DNA of 64,000 nt from Acidimicrobiales bacterium (GTDB taxonomy: Bacteria; Actinomycetota; Acidimicrobiia; Acidimicrobiales; VFJN01), in the NCBI GenBank assembly GCA_035316325.1, contig DATHJB010000024.1:23462-87461 (forward strand), given 5' to 3'. The position numbers and the translations under genes were made by a program. This document shows positions 42,190 through 52,174 of the stretch, piece after piece; position 1 is the stretch's first letter, and the number at the start of each line of letters is the position of its first letter. The notes below the pieces were generated by a model. It ran no database searches. It was not told where the DNA came from and worked only from the letters and a program-made list of their open reading frames with translations.

Positions 42190-43298
42190 GACGTCACCAA
42201 CTCTGCCAGGGCCTCCAGCGAGGCGACGGAGTGGCCCTCGACGAAGGCGTCGACGTGCGGCAACGCCGCCGCCATCCCCCGGGCCAGGGGCGCGTAGCCG
42301 GGCGACGCCTTGAGCGGGTTCACCCACACCACCCGGTGGGCGACGCGCCGCAGGCGGGCCATCTCGCGGCCCAGCTCGGCCGGGTCGCCACGGTCCCAGC
42401 CGTCGGAGAGCACCACGACCACCGCACCGCGCGCCGTCCCCGGGACACCCCAGCGCTGGTTGAACCGCCGGAGCCCCTCGCCCAGGCGGGTGCCGCCGTC
42501 CCAGTCGGTCACGGCCGCGGCCGCATCCCGCAGCGCCCGGTCGGGATCGTGGGTGGTCAGCTCGTGGGTGATCCGGGTGGTGCGGGTGCCCAGCGTGAAC
42601 ACCTCCACCTGACCGGGCCGGCGGGCCACGGTGGCGGCGTGGGCGAAGCGGGCCAGCGCCCGGGAGTAGGGCTCCATCGAGCCGCTCACGTCGAGCAGCA
42701 GCAGGAGCCGCCGCGGTCGGGCGCCGGGCCGGGTGGTGACCGGGCGCAGCACCTCGCCGCCGGTGCGCACGGCCCGGCGCAGCGACCGGCCCAGGTCGGG
42801 GCGACCCCGGGAGCGGTGGCTGCGGCGCTCGACCACCCGGCGCCGGCTGGGGCGCTCGACGGCCCGGGTGCGCAGGTCGGCGATCAGCCGGTGGGCCTCG
42901 TCCCGCTCGTCGGGCGTGCAGGCGGCCAGGTCCTTGTGGCGCAGCACCTCGACGGCGCTCCACTGCAGCCGCACCACCGGCTCGTCGCCCGTGGTCACGT
43001 CGTCGGCCTCGTCGTCGCCGTGCCCGTCGCCATCGAGGTACAGGGTGGCGGGAACCTCGACGTGTCCCACTGTGCCGTCGTTCTGCTGCTCGGCGGCGAA
43101 CACCCGGTCGTAGGTGGCGACGTCCTCGGGCCGGCGCACCAGCGTCGCCCGCCCCGCCCAGTACACCCGGTCGGCCGAGGCAGGGGCGAGTGCGGCGAGG
43201 GCCTCGGCGAACATCACCGTGCTGCCGGTGGGGACCGGGAGCCCGGCCCGCCGCAGCGCCGCCACGAACCCGACGACCCACTCGGCGGTCTCAGCCAC
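42186..43298 (-). CDS. coxE: VWA-domain protein, CoxE family
   Basis: This 370-residue CoxE-like protein has an N-terminal helical part, a basic middle (RPSRRRVVERRSHRSRGR) and a von Willebrand A domain with the MIDAS motif LLLDVSGSMEPYSR, and TDWDGGTRLGEGLRRF. It works with the MoxR-type AAA+ ATPase CoxD in late assembly of the Mo-S-Cu or related active site. It lies between the coxD and xdhC genes with short overlaps. A paralogue serving the form I cluster is at 48000-49121. Confidence 0.87.
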   Translation of the reverse strand: MAETAEWVVGFVAALRRAGLPVPTGSTVMFAEALAALAPASADRVYWAGRATLVRRPEDVATYDRVFAAEQQNDGTVGHVEVPATLYLDGDGHGDDEADDVTTGDEPVVRLQWSAVEVLRHKDLAACTPDERDEAHRLIADLRTRAVERPSRRRVVERRSHRSRGRPDLGRSLRRAVRTGGEVLRPVTTRPGARPRRLLLLLDVSGSMEPYSRALARFAHAATVARRPGQVEVFTLGTRTTRITHELTTHDPDRALRDAAAAVTDWDGGTRLGEGLRRFNQRWGVPGTARGAVVVVLSDGWDRGDPAELGREMARLRRVAHRVVWVNPLKASPGYAPLARGMAAALPHVDAFVEGHSVASLEALAELVTS

Positions 43299-44190
43299 GA
43301 CCGCGGTCCGCCTCCCGGACCAGGGCGTCGAGGCCGTGCTCGCGCACCCGCTCCTGGTCCTCGTGGTACTTGACGACGGTCCCCAGCGTGGCGGCGGCGC
43401 CGTGCTCGTCGAGCGTGGCGCGGCCCAGCGTCGTCAGCGCCTGCGCCCAGTCGATGGTCTCGGCCACGCCCGGCGGCTTGTACAGCGACAGGCCCCTGAT
43501 CTCGTGGGCCGCGGTGGCGACCTGCCAGGCCAGCGCCTCCGGCACCTCGGGCGCCCGGAGCCGCACGATCGCCACCTCGCGGGCGACGTCGGGCTGCTCC
43601 ACCCAGTGGTAGAGGCAGCGCCGCTTGAGGGCGTCGTGGACGTCGCGGGTGCGGTTGGAGGTCAGCACGGTCAGCGGCGGCACGTCGGCCTGCACGGTGC
43701 CCAGCTCGGGGATCGTCACCGCCCAGTCCGACAGCAGCTCCAGGAGGAAGGCCTCGAACTCGTCGTCGGCCCGGTCGATCTCGTCGATCAGCAGGACCGG
43801 CGGCGGCTCGCCCGGCGTCCCCTCCAACGCCTGCAGCAGCGGGCGGCGCACCAGGAAGCGGGCGTCGTACAGCTCGTGCTCCAGACCGGGATCGGCCCGA
43901 CCGAGCGCCTCGGCCGTGCGCAGGTGGAGCAGCTGGCGGGCATGGTCCCACTCGTAGAGGGCCTGGGCGGCGTCGATGCCCTCGTAGCACTGGAGGCGCA
44001 CGAGGCGCCCACCGGTCCATCCGGCCAGGGCCTTGGCGAGCTCGGTCTTCCCGGCTCCGGCGGAACCCTCCAGGAACAGCGGTCGCCGCAGGCGGAGGGC
44101 CAGGAACACCGCGGTGCCCAGGCCCTCGTCGAGGAGGTAGTCCTGCCCGGCGATCCCGGCGACGACCTCCTCGACGCTCTCGACCGCCAT
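43291..44190 (-). CDS. coxD: MoxR-type AAA+ ATPase, CoxD family
   Basis: The 299-residue ATPase has Walker A EGSAGAGKTELAKAL, Walker B VLLIDEIDRADDEFEAFLLE, sensor 1 TVLTSNRTRDVHDALKRR, and YEGIDAAQALYEW, typical of CoxD. In the well-studied CO dehydrogenase system CoxD helps build the [CuSMoO2] centre as a chaperone-like motor. It starts at ATG 44190, 5 bp after the coxM stop, and overlaps the coxE start by 8 bp. Confidence 0.9.
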   Translation of the reverse strand: MAVESVEEVVAGIAGQDYLLDEGLGTAVFLALRLRRPLFLEGSAGAGKTELAKALAGWTGGRLVRLQCYEGIDAAQALYEWDHARQLLHLRTAEALGRADPGLEHELYDARFLVRRPLLQALEGTPGEPPPVLLIDEIDRADDEFEAFLLELLSDWAVTIPELGTVQADVPPLTVLTSNRTRDVHDALKRRCLYHWVEQPDVAREVAIVRLRAPEVPEALAWQVATAAHEIRGLSLYKPPGVAETIDWAQALTTLGRATLDEHGAAATLGTVVKYHEDQERVREHGLDALVREADRGRG

Positions 44191-44195
44191 CAGGG

Positions 44196-45029
44196 TCAGG
44201 CCGACGCCGCTTCGAGCGCCCGGCGGGTGAGGACGCGGGCCAGGTGGCGGCGGTACTCGGGCGAGGCGTTGAGGTCGGCCGACGGCTCGGCCCCCTCGGC
44301 GGCCTGCGCCGCGGCATCGGCCGGTGACGCGCCGGCGGCCAGGGCATCCTCCACGCCACGTGCCCGCAGCGGCACCGGTCCCATGTTCACCAATCCCACG
44401 CCGGGCACGGTACCGGCGCCGTCGGCCAGCACGGCAGCCACGCCGACGATGGCCCAGTCCTGGGCGCGCCGGTTGAACTTCTGGAAGGCCCAACCCCGGG
44501 AGCCCGTCGCCGGCACCCGGATCTCGGTGAGCACCTCGTCGGCGGCCAGCGCCGTCTCCAGGAAGCCGGTGAAGAAGTCGTCCACCGGGAGGGTCCGCTC
44601 GCCGCCCGGCCCCCGGGCGACCAGCGTGGCGCGCAACGCCAGCAGCGCGGCGGGCAGGTCGGAGGCGGGGTCGCCGTGGGCGACGGAGCCGCCGATCGTG
44701 CCGCGGTGGCGCACCTGGGGGTCGCCGATCTGACCGGCCACCTCGCTCAGCAGCGGCAGGGCTTCCCTCACCGCGGCCGAGGTGGCGACGTCGTGGTGGC
44801 GGGCCAGGGCGCCGATGCGCACCTGCCCGTCGGCGACGTCGATGCCGGCCAGGCCCTCGACCCGGCCGATGTCGACCAGCACGCCCGGCACCGCCAGGCG
44901 CAGCCGCATCAGCGGGAGCAGCGAGTGGCCGCCGGCCAGGAGCTTGGCGTCGTCGCCGTGCTCGGCGAGGAGGGCGACGGCCTCGTCGACCGACGAGGCC
45001 CGGTGGTAGTCGAACGCGGCGGGGATCAC
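44196..45029 (-). CDS. coxM: FAD-binding medium subunit of form II CO-dehydrogenase-type hydroxylase (CoxM-like)
   Basis: This 277-residue FAD subunit has the two FAD motifs AGGHSLLPLMRLRL near residue 32 and the TIGGSVAHGDP segment near 110, then the CODH-flavoprotein C-terminal domain ending SPEYRRHLARVLTRRAL. It passes electrons from the iron-sulfur subunit to the respiratory chain. Its GTG start overlaps the coxL stop (GTGA). The order S-L-M is the one described for form II (BMS-type) clusters. Confidence 0.9.
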   Translation of the reverse strand: MIPAAFDYHRASSVDEAVALLAEHGDDAKLLAGGHSLLPLMRLRLAVPGVLVDIGRVEGLAGIDVADGQVRIGALARHHDVATSAAVREALPLLSEVAGQIGDPQVRHRGTIGGSVAHGDPASDLPAALLALRATLVARGPGGERTLPVDDFFTGFLETALAADEVLTEIRVPATGSRGWAFQKFNRRAQDWAIVGVAAVLADGAGTVPGVGLVNMGPVPLRARGVEDALAAGASPADAAAQAAEGAEPSADLNASPEYRRHLARVLTRRALEAASA

Positions 45030-47446
45030 GACCGGTCCTCCTCTCCCTGGCGCGCCTGTTGGATGGTCGACCACACCCGTTCGGGGGTCGCCGGCATCTG
45101 GATGTCGCGCACGCCCAGGTGGGAGAGCGCGTCGACGACGGCGTTGACGACCGTCGGCGTGGCCGCGATCGTGCCCGCCTCGCCGATGCCCTTCACGCCC
45201 AGGGGGTTGGTAGGGCTGGGCGTGACGGTGTGGTCGAGGCGGAAGTTCGGCACCTCCGCCGCGGAGGGCACGCAGTAGTCGAGCAACGTCGGGTTCTGCA
45301 GGGTCCCGTCGTCGTCGTACACGGCCTCCTCCCACAGGGCCTGGGCCGCCCCCTGCACGATGCCGCCGTGCACCTGGCCCTCCACGATCATCGGGTTGAT
45401 CTGGACCCCGCAGTCGTCGACGGCGGCGTAGTCGACCAGCCGTACCAGGCCGGTCTCCTCGTCGACCTCGACGACCGCGATGTGGGTGCCGAACGGGAAG
45501 ACGAAGTTGGGCGGGTCGTAGGTGACCTGCCCCTGGAGGTTCGGCTCCATGTCGTCGGGCAGGTCGTGGGCGCTGAACGCCTCGAACGCCACCGCCTGCA
45601 GGGTCATGGCCCTGGTGGGCGTGCCCCGCACCTGCAGCTCGCCCCCGACCAGCTCGAGGTCGTCCTCGGCGCACTCCAGCTGGTGAGCGGCGATGCGGCG
45701 GGCCTTGGCGATCACCTCGTCGGTGGCCATCGCCACGGCGACGCCACCCACCGGCAGCGACCGGCTGCCGTAGGTGTCCATGCCCATCGGGCTGACCGCG
45801 GTGTCGGAGTGCAGCACCTCCACGAGCGCGGGATCGACGCCGAGCCGGTCGGCCACGATCTGCGACCACGAGGTCTCGTGGCCCTGCCCGTGCGGCGTGG
45901 TGCCGCTCACCACCTGCACCGACCCGGTGGGCAGCACCCGCACGGTGGCGGCCTCCCATCCGCCGGCGGCGTACTTGAGCGACGCCAGCACCCGGCTGGG
46001 GGCGAGGCCGCACATCTCCACGTAGGTGGCGATGCCGACGCCCAGGTGCACGGTCTCACCGGCGTCGCGGCGGCGCTGCTGCTCGACCCGGAGGGCGTCG
46101 TGGCCGATCAACTCGAGCGCCCGGTCGAGGGTGGGCTCGTAGTTGCCGGAGTCGTAGGTCAGGCCGCCGCTCGATGCGTACGGGAACTTGTCGGGGGCGA
46201 TGTAGTTGCGCCGCCGTATCTCCACGGCGTCGACCCCGACCTCGGCGGCCAGGGCGTCCATGGCGCGCTCCACGGCGTAGGTGGCCTCGGGGCGTCCGGC
46301 GCCGCGGTAGGCGTCGGTGGGCGTCCGGTTGGTGAAGATGCCCGTGCACTCGAAGTGGTACGCGGGCACGTCGTAGACACCGTGGTAGAGGAAGGCGCCC
46401 AGGATCGGGATGCCGGGCGTGACCAGCTGCAGGTAGGCGCCCATGTCGGACAGCAACTTCGCCCGCACCGCCTGCACCTTGCCCTGGGCGTCGGCCGCCA
46501 GCTCCATGTGCTGCACCAGGCCGCGCCCGTGGATGGTGGCGACGCCCGCCTCGCTGCGGGTCTCCGTCCAGCGGACGGGGAGGCCGAGTCGTCGCGCCAG
46601 GGCGACCGCCAGGAACTCCTCGGCGTAGACCTCCAGCTTCGAGCCGAACCCGCCGCCGACCGCGGGCGCGATGACCCGCACCTTCGACTCGGGCACCCCG
46701 CACGTGAGGGTGATCATCACCTTGAGGATGTGGGGGATCTGGGTGGACGAGTAGACGGTCATCTCGCCGCCGTAGGGGCCCGGCACCGCCACCACGCCCC
46801 GGGGCTCCATCGCCGCCGGGATCAGGCGCTGGTGGACGTAGCGCTCGCTCACGACGTGGACGGCATCCGCGAAGGCCTGCTCGACGGCGTCCGGGTCGGG
46901 CGAGAGGGTCCAGGTGAAGCTGCGGTTGGTGCCGAGGGCCTCGTGGAGGACCGTGCCGTCGGTGGCCGCGGTCTCGAGGTCGAGCACCACGTCGAGTGGC
47001 TCGTAGTCGACCACCACGGCTTCGACGGCGTCGATGGCGGCGCTGCGGCTGTCGGCGACGACCACGGCGACGGCGTCGCCGGCGAAGCAGGCCTTGTCGA
47101 CCGCGACCGGCCAGTGGTCGGGCGACTTCATGTCGTCGGTGACCGGCCAGGCGCACGGCATGGGGTTGGCCCAGGCGTCGCGCAGGTCGGCGCCGGTGAA
47201 GACGTGGCGCACCCCGGGCAGCGCCTGCGCACCGCCGACGTCGATGCCGGTGATGCGGGCGTGGGCGAAGGGGCTGCGGACCAGCGCCATCCACAGCGCG
47301 CCCGGGACCTGCAGGTCGTCGACGAAGCGGGCCTCGCCGGTGAGCAGGCGGGCGTCCTCCTTGCGGAGGAGACGGTCGCCGATGCCGCCGACGGTGGGCG
47401 CCGGCGCCTCGGCGTCGGCTTCCGCCGGTGTCTCGGTGGCGGTCAT
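45026..47446 (-). CDS. coxL: Molybdopterin large subunit, form II CoxL-like
   Basis: This 806-residue Mo hydroxylase large subunit has [17 protein letters not shown] at the start of the first domain, [27 protein letters not shown] and [21 protein letters not shown] near the end with the conserved active-site Glu. The key motif near residue 383 reads AYRGAGR, the form II signature, with no active-site Cys for copper. CO oxidation is therefore doubtful; purines, aldehydes or N-heterocycles are possible substrates. It overlaps both neighbours (ATGA with coxS, GTGA with coxM). Confidence 0.92.
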   Translation of the reverse strand: MTATETPAEADAEAPAPTVGGIGDRLLRKEDARLLTGEARFVDDLQVPGALWMALVRSPFAHARITGIDVGGAQALPGVRHVFTGADLRDAWANPMPCAWPVTDDMKSPDHWPVAVDKACFAGDAVAVVVADSRSAAIDAVEAVVVDYEPLDVVLDLETAATDGTVLHEALGTNRSFTWTLSPDPDAVEQAFADAVHVVSERYVHQRLIPAAMEPRGVVAVPGPYGGEMTVYSSTQIPHILKVMITLTCGVPESKVRVIAPAVGGGFGSKLEVYAEEFLAVALARRLGLPVRWTETRSEAGVATIHGRGLVQHMELAADAQGKVQAVRAKLLSDMGAYLQLVTPGIPILGAFLYHGVYDVPAYHFECTGIFTNRTPTDAYRGAGRPEATYAVERAMDALAAEVGVDAVEIRRRNYIAPDKFPYASSGGLTYDSGNYEPTLDRALELIGHDALRVEQQRRRDAGETVHLGVGIATYVEMCGLAPSRVLASLKYAAGGWEAATVRVLPTGSVQVVSGTTPHGQGHETSWSQIVADRLGVDPALVEVLHSDTAVSPMGMDTYGSRSLPVGGVAVAMATDEVIAKARRIAAHQLECAEDDLELVGGELQVRGTPTRAMTLQAVAFEAFSAHDLPDDMEPNLQGQVTYDPPNFVFPFGTHIAVVEVDEETGLVRLVDYAAVDDCGVQINPMIVEGQVHGGIVQGAAQALWEEAVYDDDGTLQNPTLLDYCVPSAAEVPNFRLDHTVTPSPTNPLGVKGIGEAGTIAATPTVVNAVVDALSHLGVRDIQMPATPERVWSTIQQARQGEEDRS

Positions 47447-47919
47447 GCCGGTGCCCCCGTCTGCGCGGCGGCCAGCACGGCCTTGACGATGTTCTGGTAG
47501 CCGGTGCAGCGGCACAGGTTGCCCTCGAGGCCCTCGCGCACCTCGGCCTCGCTGGGGTGCGGGTTCTCCCGCAGGAGCGAGACGGCGGCCAGGACGACGC
47601 CGGGTGTGCAGAAGCCGCACTGGAGCCCGTGCTGCTCGTGGAAGGCCTGCTGCATCGGGTGCAGCGTGCCGTTCCCACCGGTCGGGGCGAGGCCCTCGAT
47701 GGTGCTCACGTCGTGGCCGTCGGCCTGGACGGCGAGCACCGTGCACGACTTCACGGAGTCGCCGTCGAGCAGCACCGTGCAGGCGCCGCACGACGAGGTG
47801 TCGCAGCCGACGTTCGTGCCGGTCAGGCCCAGCTGCTCCCGCAACAGATGGACCAACAGCACCCGGGGTTCGACGTCTCTGCTGTACGTCGTCCCGTTCA
47901 CCGAAAGGCTGATGTTCAC
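47443..47919 (-). CDS. coxS: [2Fe-2S] small subunit of form II CO-dehydrogenase-type hydroxylase (CoxS-like)
   Basis: This 158-residue protein carries two [2Fe-2S] clusters: the plant-ferredoxin-type site [16 protein letters not shown] and the C-terminal four-helix site CGFCTPGVV with [10 protein letters not shown]. It relays electrons between the Mo and FAD subunits. GTG 47919 was chosen because GAGGGGG lies 6 nt upstream; ATG 47949 would add ten residues. It is the first gene of the form II operon and is divergent from the second coxE gene. Confidence 0.92.
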   Translation of the reverse strand: MNISLSVNGTTYSRDVEPRVLLVHLLREQLGLTGTNVGCDTSSCGACTVLLDGDSVKSCTVLAVQADGHDVSTIEGLAPTGGNGTLHPMQQAFHEQHGLQCGFCTPGVVLAAVSLLRENPHPSEAEVREGLEGNLCRCTGYQNIVKAVLAAAQTGAPA

Positions 47920-47987
47920 GTCCGACCCCCTCAGTCGCGCATCACTCACATCCTCCTCCTCCGAGGCTGCTACGGCCAGGGTTCATC

Positions 47988-47993
47988 TACGGT
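47988..47993 (+). promoter_or_regulatory. Leaderless -10 box of the second coxE gene
   Basis: TACGGT is followed by 6 nt and then ATG 48000, the same TANNNT-N6-start geometry as the catabolic leaderless promoters. Confidence 0.45.
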
Positions 47994-47999
47994 TGGCGC

Positions 48000-49121
48000 A
48001 TGGACCTCGGCATGGTCGCGAGCCGGTTCGGCGGGCTGCTGCGTCGGGCGGGCGTGCCGGTGACCGCCGACCAGGTGGGGCGGTTCGTCCGGGCGATGGC
48101 GCTGACGGCCCCGGCGGCGATCGACGAGCTGTACTGGCTGGGCCGGGTCACCCTGGTGACCGAGCGGGACCACATCGAGGTGTACGACCGGGTGTTCGGG
48201 CAGGTGTTCCGGGGCCTGGTCGACTGGGCCGACGGGCGCGGCGACGACACGGCGCCGCGGATCGACCCGCCCGTCGGTCGTGACCTCGGCTCGACCGGCC
48301 CGGGCGACCAGGACCGGGACGACGGCCGGAACGAGCGTGAGGTCGAGATCGAGGTGGCGCGGGCCAGCCGGGAGGAGCGCCTGGCGACCACCGACTTCGC
48401 CGACCTCACCGACGACGAGCTGCGGGAGCTCCAGTCGCTCATGCGCCGGATCCGCCTGGCCGTGCCGCTCCGGCGGGCTCGCCGGCACCACCGCCACCCG
48501 CGGGGCGACCGGCTCGACCTGCGGGCCACCCTGCGTCGCAGCCGCCGCACCGGCGGCGACCCGGTGGAGCGGGTGACCCGCCGCGCCCGGCAGCGGCCCC
48601 GGCGCCTGGTCGTGCTGTGCGACATCTCGGGGTCGATGGCGCCCTACTCCCGGGCCTGCATCCAGCTGCTCCACGCCGCCACCACGGTCGGGCCCCGCAC
48701 CGAGGTGTTCACCTTCGCCACCCGCCTGACCCGGCTCACGCGGGCCCTGGCCGTCACCGACCCCGATGCGGCGCTGGCGGCCGCGGCGGCGACGTCGCCC
48801 GACTGGCGGGGCGGCACCCGCATCGGCGCCTCCCTGAAGGAGTTCCTCGACCGCTACGGCCGCCGCGGGGTGGCCCGGGGCGCGGTCGTGGTGGTCGTGT
48901 CCGACGGCTGGGACCGCGACGACCCGTCGCTGGTCGCCGAGCAGATGGCCCGCCTACGCCGCCTCGCCCACCGCATCGTGTGGATCAACCCCCGCACCGC
49001 CGCACCCGACTACCAGGCCCTGGCGGGCGGGATGGCCGCCGCGCTCCCCCACTGCGACCAGCTCGCGAGCGGCCACACCCTCGCCACCCTGGGCACCGCC
49101 ATGGAGTCGCTCGCCGGCTGA
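48000..49121 (+). CDS. coxE: VWA-domain protein, CoxE family (second copy)
   Basis: The 373-residue paralogue of the 42186-43298 product has an acidic, charged linker (GDQDRDDGRNEREVEIE), an Arg-rich stretch, and a VWA domain with MIDAS LCDISGSMAPYSR, SPDWRGGTRIGASLKEF and VVVVSDGWDRDD. It sits between the two hydroxylase clusters. The form I cluster has its own coxD and XdhC but no coxE, so this is probably its assembly partner. It is transcribed alone in the plus direction. Confidence 0.87.
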   Translation: MDLGMVASRFGGLLRRAGVPVTADQVGRFVRAMALTAPAAIDELYWLGRVTLVTERDHIEVYDRVFGQVFRGLVDWADGRGDDTAPRIDPPVGRDLGSTGPGDQDRDDGRNEREVEIEVARASREERLATTDFADLTDDELRELQSLMRRIRLAVPLRRARRHHRHPRGDRLDLRATLRRSRRTGGDPVERVTRRARQRPRRLVVLCDISGSMAPYSRACIQLLHAATTVGPRTEVFTFATRLTRLTRALAVTDPDAALAAAAATSPDWRGGTRIGASLKEFLDRYGRRGVARGAVVVVVSDGWDRDDPSLVAEQMARLRRLAHRIVWINPRTAAPDYQALAGGMAAALPHCDQLASGHTLATLGTAMESLAG

Positions 49122-49153
49122 GCCGCCCGTGCTCCCGTGCTACGGTGCGGTCG

Positions 49154-49169
49154 GCCATTAATGAATGGC
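49154..49169. promoter_or_regulatory. AT-rich palindrome upstream of the serine hydrolase gene
   Basis: GCCATTAATGAATGGC is a perfect 6-bp inverted repeat with a 4-bp spacer, 24 bp before the start codon. Its A/T content stands out in this GC-rich DNA. It could be a repressor operator. Confidence 0.45.
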
Positions 49170-49193
49170 ATTAGACGATCCGGGGGGAGCGAC

Positions 49194-50318
49194 ATGGGAT
49201 CGCGATCGGTCGTAACACGGGGGCGGCGTGCCGTGACGGTGGCGCTGGGGGTCCTGCTGGCGGGGGTGAGCGCGGCGTGCGTGCCGGGCTACGACACCTT
49301 CCCCGGCAGCGAGTGGAGCCGGACCGACCCGGCCGCCGCGGGCTTCGACCCGGCCGTGCTCGACACCATCGCCGCCGAGGCCCAGGCCAACGCCTCGAAC
49401 TGCTTCGCGGTGGTCCGGCACGGCCAGCTGGTCGCCGAGTGGTATTGGAACGGCACCACCGCCACCAGCAGCCAGGAGGTCTTCTCGACCACGAAGTCGG
49501 TCACCAGCACCCTGGTCGGGATCGCCCAGGCCGACGGTCTGCTCGACATCCACGACTCCGCCTCGCAGTACATCCCCCAGTGGGTGGGCACGCCGGCCGC
49601 GGCCGTCACCGTCGAGGACCTGCTGAGCAACGACTCCGGCCGCCACTGGGACCTGGTCACCGACTACGTGAGCCTCACCCAGGCGCCGGACCGCACGAGC
49701 TTCGCGATCGGGCTCGCCCAGGACGTGGCGCCCGGCCAGACCTGGGCCTACAACAACGCCGCGATCCAGACCCTCGAGGCCGTGCTCCAGGCCGCCACCG
49801 GTCAGGACGTGGCGACGTTCGCCCAGGAGCGGCTGTTCGGCCCCCTCGGGATGACCCACACGTCGATGACCCGCGACGGCGCCGGCAACACCAACACGTA
49901 CTTCGGCGTGCGCTCGACCTGCCAGGACATGGCCCGGTTCGGCTACCTGTTCCTGCGCACCGGCCGCTGGTCCGGCAGCCAGGTGGTGCCCGCCGAGTGG
50001 GTCGCCGCCGCCACCGGCCAGGCGTCGCAGGACATCAACGCCGCCTACGGCTACCTCTGGTGGCTCAACCGGGTCGGACCGATCACCGACCCCCTGCACC
50101 CCATGACCCTGGAGCAGGCGGCGACCGCGCCCCACCGCCAGATGGTGCCGTCGGCCGCGGCCGACATGTACTGGGCCCGGGGCCTCGGCGGGCAGGTCGT
50201 ACAGGTGGACGCGGGCTCCGACACCGTGGTCGTCCGCCTCGGCACCGGCGACACCGGCTCGACCTACGGCCAGGGCAACACGGCCCGGGTGGTCACCGAG
50301 GCCCTCGTCGAACCCTGA
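49194..50318 (+). CDS. Secreted serine hydrolase of the class C beta-lactamase/penicillin-binding fold (lipoprotein)
   Basis: The 374-residue protein has an Arg-rich signal peptide ending in a lipobox-like GVSAAC. Its beta-lactamase-type domain has the SxxK nucleophile motif FSTTKSV near residue 100, the YxN motif in WAYNNAAIQ, and a terminal ARGLGGQ in place of the KTG triad. It is likely an outer-face esterase or D-aminopeptidase-type enzyme, not a resistance enzyme. GGGGGG ribosome-site sequence precedes ATG 49194. It interrupts the space between the two CO-dehydrogenase clusters with no visible link to them. Confidence 0.87.
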   Translation: MGSRSVVTRGRRAVTVALGVLLAGVSAACVPGYDTFPGSEWSRTDPAAAGFDPAVLDTIAAEAQANASNCFAVVRHGQLVAEWYWNGTTATSSQEVFSTTKSVTSTLVGIAQADGLLDIHDSASQYIPQWVGTPAAAVTVEDLLSNDSGRHWDLVTDYVSLTQAPDRTSFAIGLAQDVAPGQTWAYNNAAIQTLEAVLQAATGQDVATFAQERLFGPLGMTHTSMTRDGAGNTNTYFGVRSTCQDMARFGYLFLRTGRWSGSQVVPAEWVAAATGQASQDINAAYGYLWWLNRVGPITDPLHPMTLEQAATAPHRQMVPSAAADMYWARGLGGQVVQVDAGSDTVVVRLGTGDTGSTYGQGNTARVVTEALVEP

Positions 50319-50334
50319 CAACCCCAACCCCAAC

Positions 50335-50397
50335 CCCACCCGAAACCTCGACACAGGTGGCGCTCTGGCCACCACCGCTGTCGAAGTTTCGGGTGGG
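50335..50397. repeat. Palindromic intergenic repeat, copy E
   Basis: The left arm CCCGAAACCTCGACA and right arm TGTCGAAGTTTCGGG flank the core GGTGGCGCTCTGGCCACC; the outer CCACC/GGTGG extends pairing. It lies between the convergent serine hydrolase and coxD genes. Confidence 0.7.
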
Positions 50398-50403
50398 TGG
50401 GGG

Positions 50404-51282
50404 TTACTTCCCGGCCACCCAGGCGAGGCCGCGGGTGCGGGCGACGTCGTGGTCCTCGCGGTACTTGAGCACGGTGCCGAGCGAGGCGTCGACCAGCTCG
50501 GGCCCGAGGCCGTCCGCTCCCAGCAGCACCAGGGCCGACGCCCAGTCGATGGTCTCGGCGACGCCCGGGGACTTCTGCAGGTCGAGCGTGCGCAGGCGGG
50601 CGGTGGCCGCCGCGGCCTGGGCGGCGACGGTGGTGGTCGCCCCCGGCACCCGGCGCCGCACGATGCGGGCCACCGTGTCGACCGACGGGTAGTCGATCCA
50701 GTGGTAGAGGCACCGGCGTTTGAGGGCGTCGCTCAGGTCGCGGGTGCGGTTCGACGTGAGCACGACCACCGGCGGGTGGACGGCGTGGCGGGTACCCAGC
50801 TCGGGGATCGTCACCGCCCCCTCGGCCAGCAGCTGGAGCAGGAAGGCCTCGAACTCGTCGTCGGCCCGGTCGACCTCGTCGATCAGCAGCACCACCGGGC
50901 GGGGTCCGGGGTGCTCGATCGCCTGCAGCAGGGGGCGGGCGATCAGGTGGTCGGGGCCGAAGAGGTCGTCCTCGACGATCGCCGACCCGGCCGCCTCGGC
51001 CAGCCGGATGCTGAGCAGCTGCCGCGGGTAGTTCCACTCGTAGAGCGCCTCGGCGGCGTCGATGCCCTCGTAGCACTGCAGCCGCAGCAGCGGTGTGTCG
51101 AGCACCGCCGCCAGCGCCTTCGCCGCCTCGGTCTTGCCCACGCCGGCCTCGCCCTCCAGCAGGATCGGCTGGGGCAGCCCCACGGCCAGGAACAGGGCGG
51201 TGGCGAGGCCCCGGTCGACCAGGTAGTCGACGGTGTCGAGGTGTCGCTCCAGCGCGGCGGCGTCGGCGAGGTCGGCGATCAC
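50404..51282 (-). CDS. coxD: MoxR-type AAA+ ATPase, CoxD family (form I cluster)
   Basis: The 292-residue AAA+ protein has Walker A EGEAGVGKTEAAKALA, Walker B VLLIDEVDRADDEFEAFLLQ, VVVLTSNRTRDLSDALKRR, and YEGIDAAEALYEWNYPRQLLS. It is clearly paralogous to the 43291-44190 gene. It is the last gene of the form I operon M-S-L-XdhC-D, coupled by GTGA to the XdhC-YHS gene, and is thought to assist assembly of the copper-molybdenum site. Confidence 0.9.
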   Translation of the reverse strand: MIADLADAAALERHLDTVDYLVDRGLATALFLAVGLPQPILLEGEAGVGKTEAAKALAAVLDTPLLRLQCYEGIDAAEALYEWNYPRQLLSIRLAEAAGSAIVEDDLFGPDHLIARPLLQAIEHPGPRPVVLLIDEVDRADDEFEAFLLQLLAEGAVTIPELGTRHAVHPPVVVLTSNRTRDLSDALKRRCLYHWIDYPSVDTVARIVRRRVPGATTTVAAQAAAATARLRTLDLQKSPGVAETIDWASALVLLGADGLGPELVDASLGTVLKYREDHDVARTRGLAWVAGK

Positions 51283-52174
51283 GACGGGGTGAAGGCCTGC
51301 TCGCAGCCGGGGCCACAGAACCAGTGGCGGACGCCGTCGCGGTCGACGTGGCGGGTCGACTCCACGGCGGCGACGGTCATGCCGCACACCGGGTCGACGG
51401 CCTCGGCCAGGTGCACGGCCGGGTCGGGCCGGGGCCGGAGCGACACGACCTCGGCCAGGATCGACAGCGCCACCTCGCGGGGCGTGTGCGAGCCGATGTC
51501 CAGGCCGGCGGGCGTGTGGACCCGGGCCCGCTCGTCCGGCGCCAGGTCGAGGCCGTCGAGCACGGCAGCGCCCCGCCGCTGCGACGCCACCAGCGCCACG
51601 TAGCCGGCCCCCGCCCGCAGCGCCGCCTCGATCACCGCCCCCTCGTCCTCGCCGTGCGATGCGACGACGACGGCGTCCGCACCCGCGGGCACGTCGTCGT
51701 CGCCACCGGCCGGCTGGGCGTCGCAGCCGAGCCAGGCGGCCAGCTCCCGCACGGCGCGGGCGATCGGGGCGTCGCCATGGACCACCACCAGCGCCGGCGG
51801 CAGGGTCGGCTCCAGGAAGATCTCCAGCGTCCCGCCCGAGAGGCACGGGTTGTGCACGGTCACGGCCCCGGCCGAGGCCTCCGGGGGGAGCTCGTCGGGC
51901 GTGATCCGCAGCAGCACCGGGTCGCCCGACGCCAGCGCCGCCAGGGCCTGGGCCTGCACGCTGGCCCGGGCGCACTCCCCGCCCACGAACCCGACGACCG
52001 TGCCGTCGTCGCGCACGAGGGCGCTGTCGCCCGGTCGGGCCGACGTGGGCTTCTCGGCCCGCACGACCGTGGCCGTCACGAAGCCCCGCCGGTCGGCCCG
52101 CAGCCGCTCGGCCTCTTGAAATTGCGCTGATCTGCCCGCCATGTGCGGGTTTTCGGACGCAATTTGACGGGGCA

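Noticed and set aside
42231..44733. Long plus-strand frames over coxD/coxE
   Set aside because: Antisense of genes with clear Walker and MIDAS motifs; composition is typical of shadow frames.
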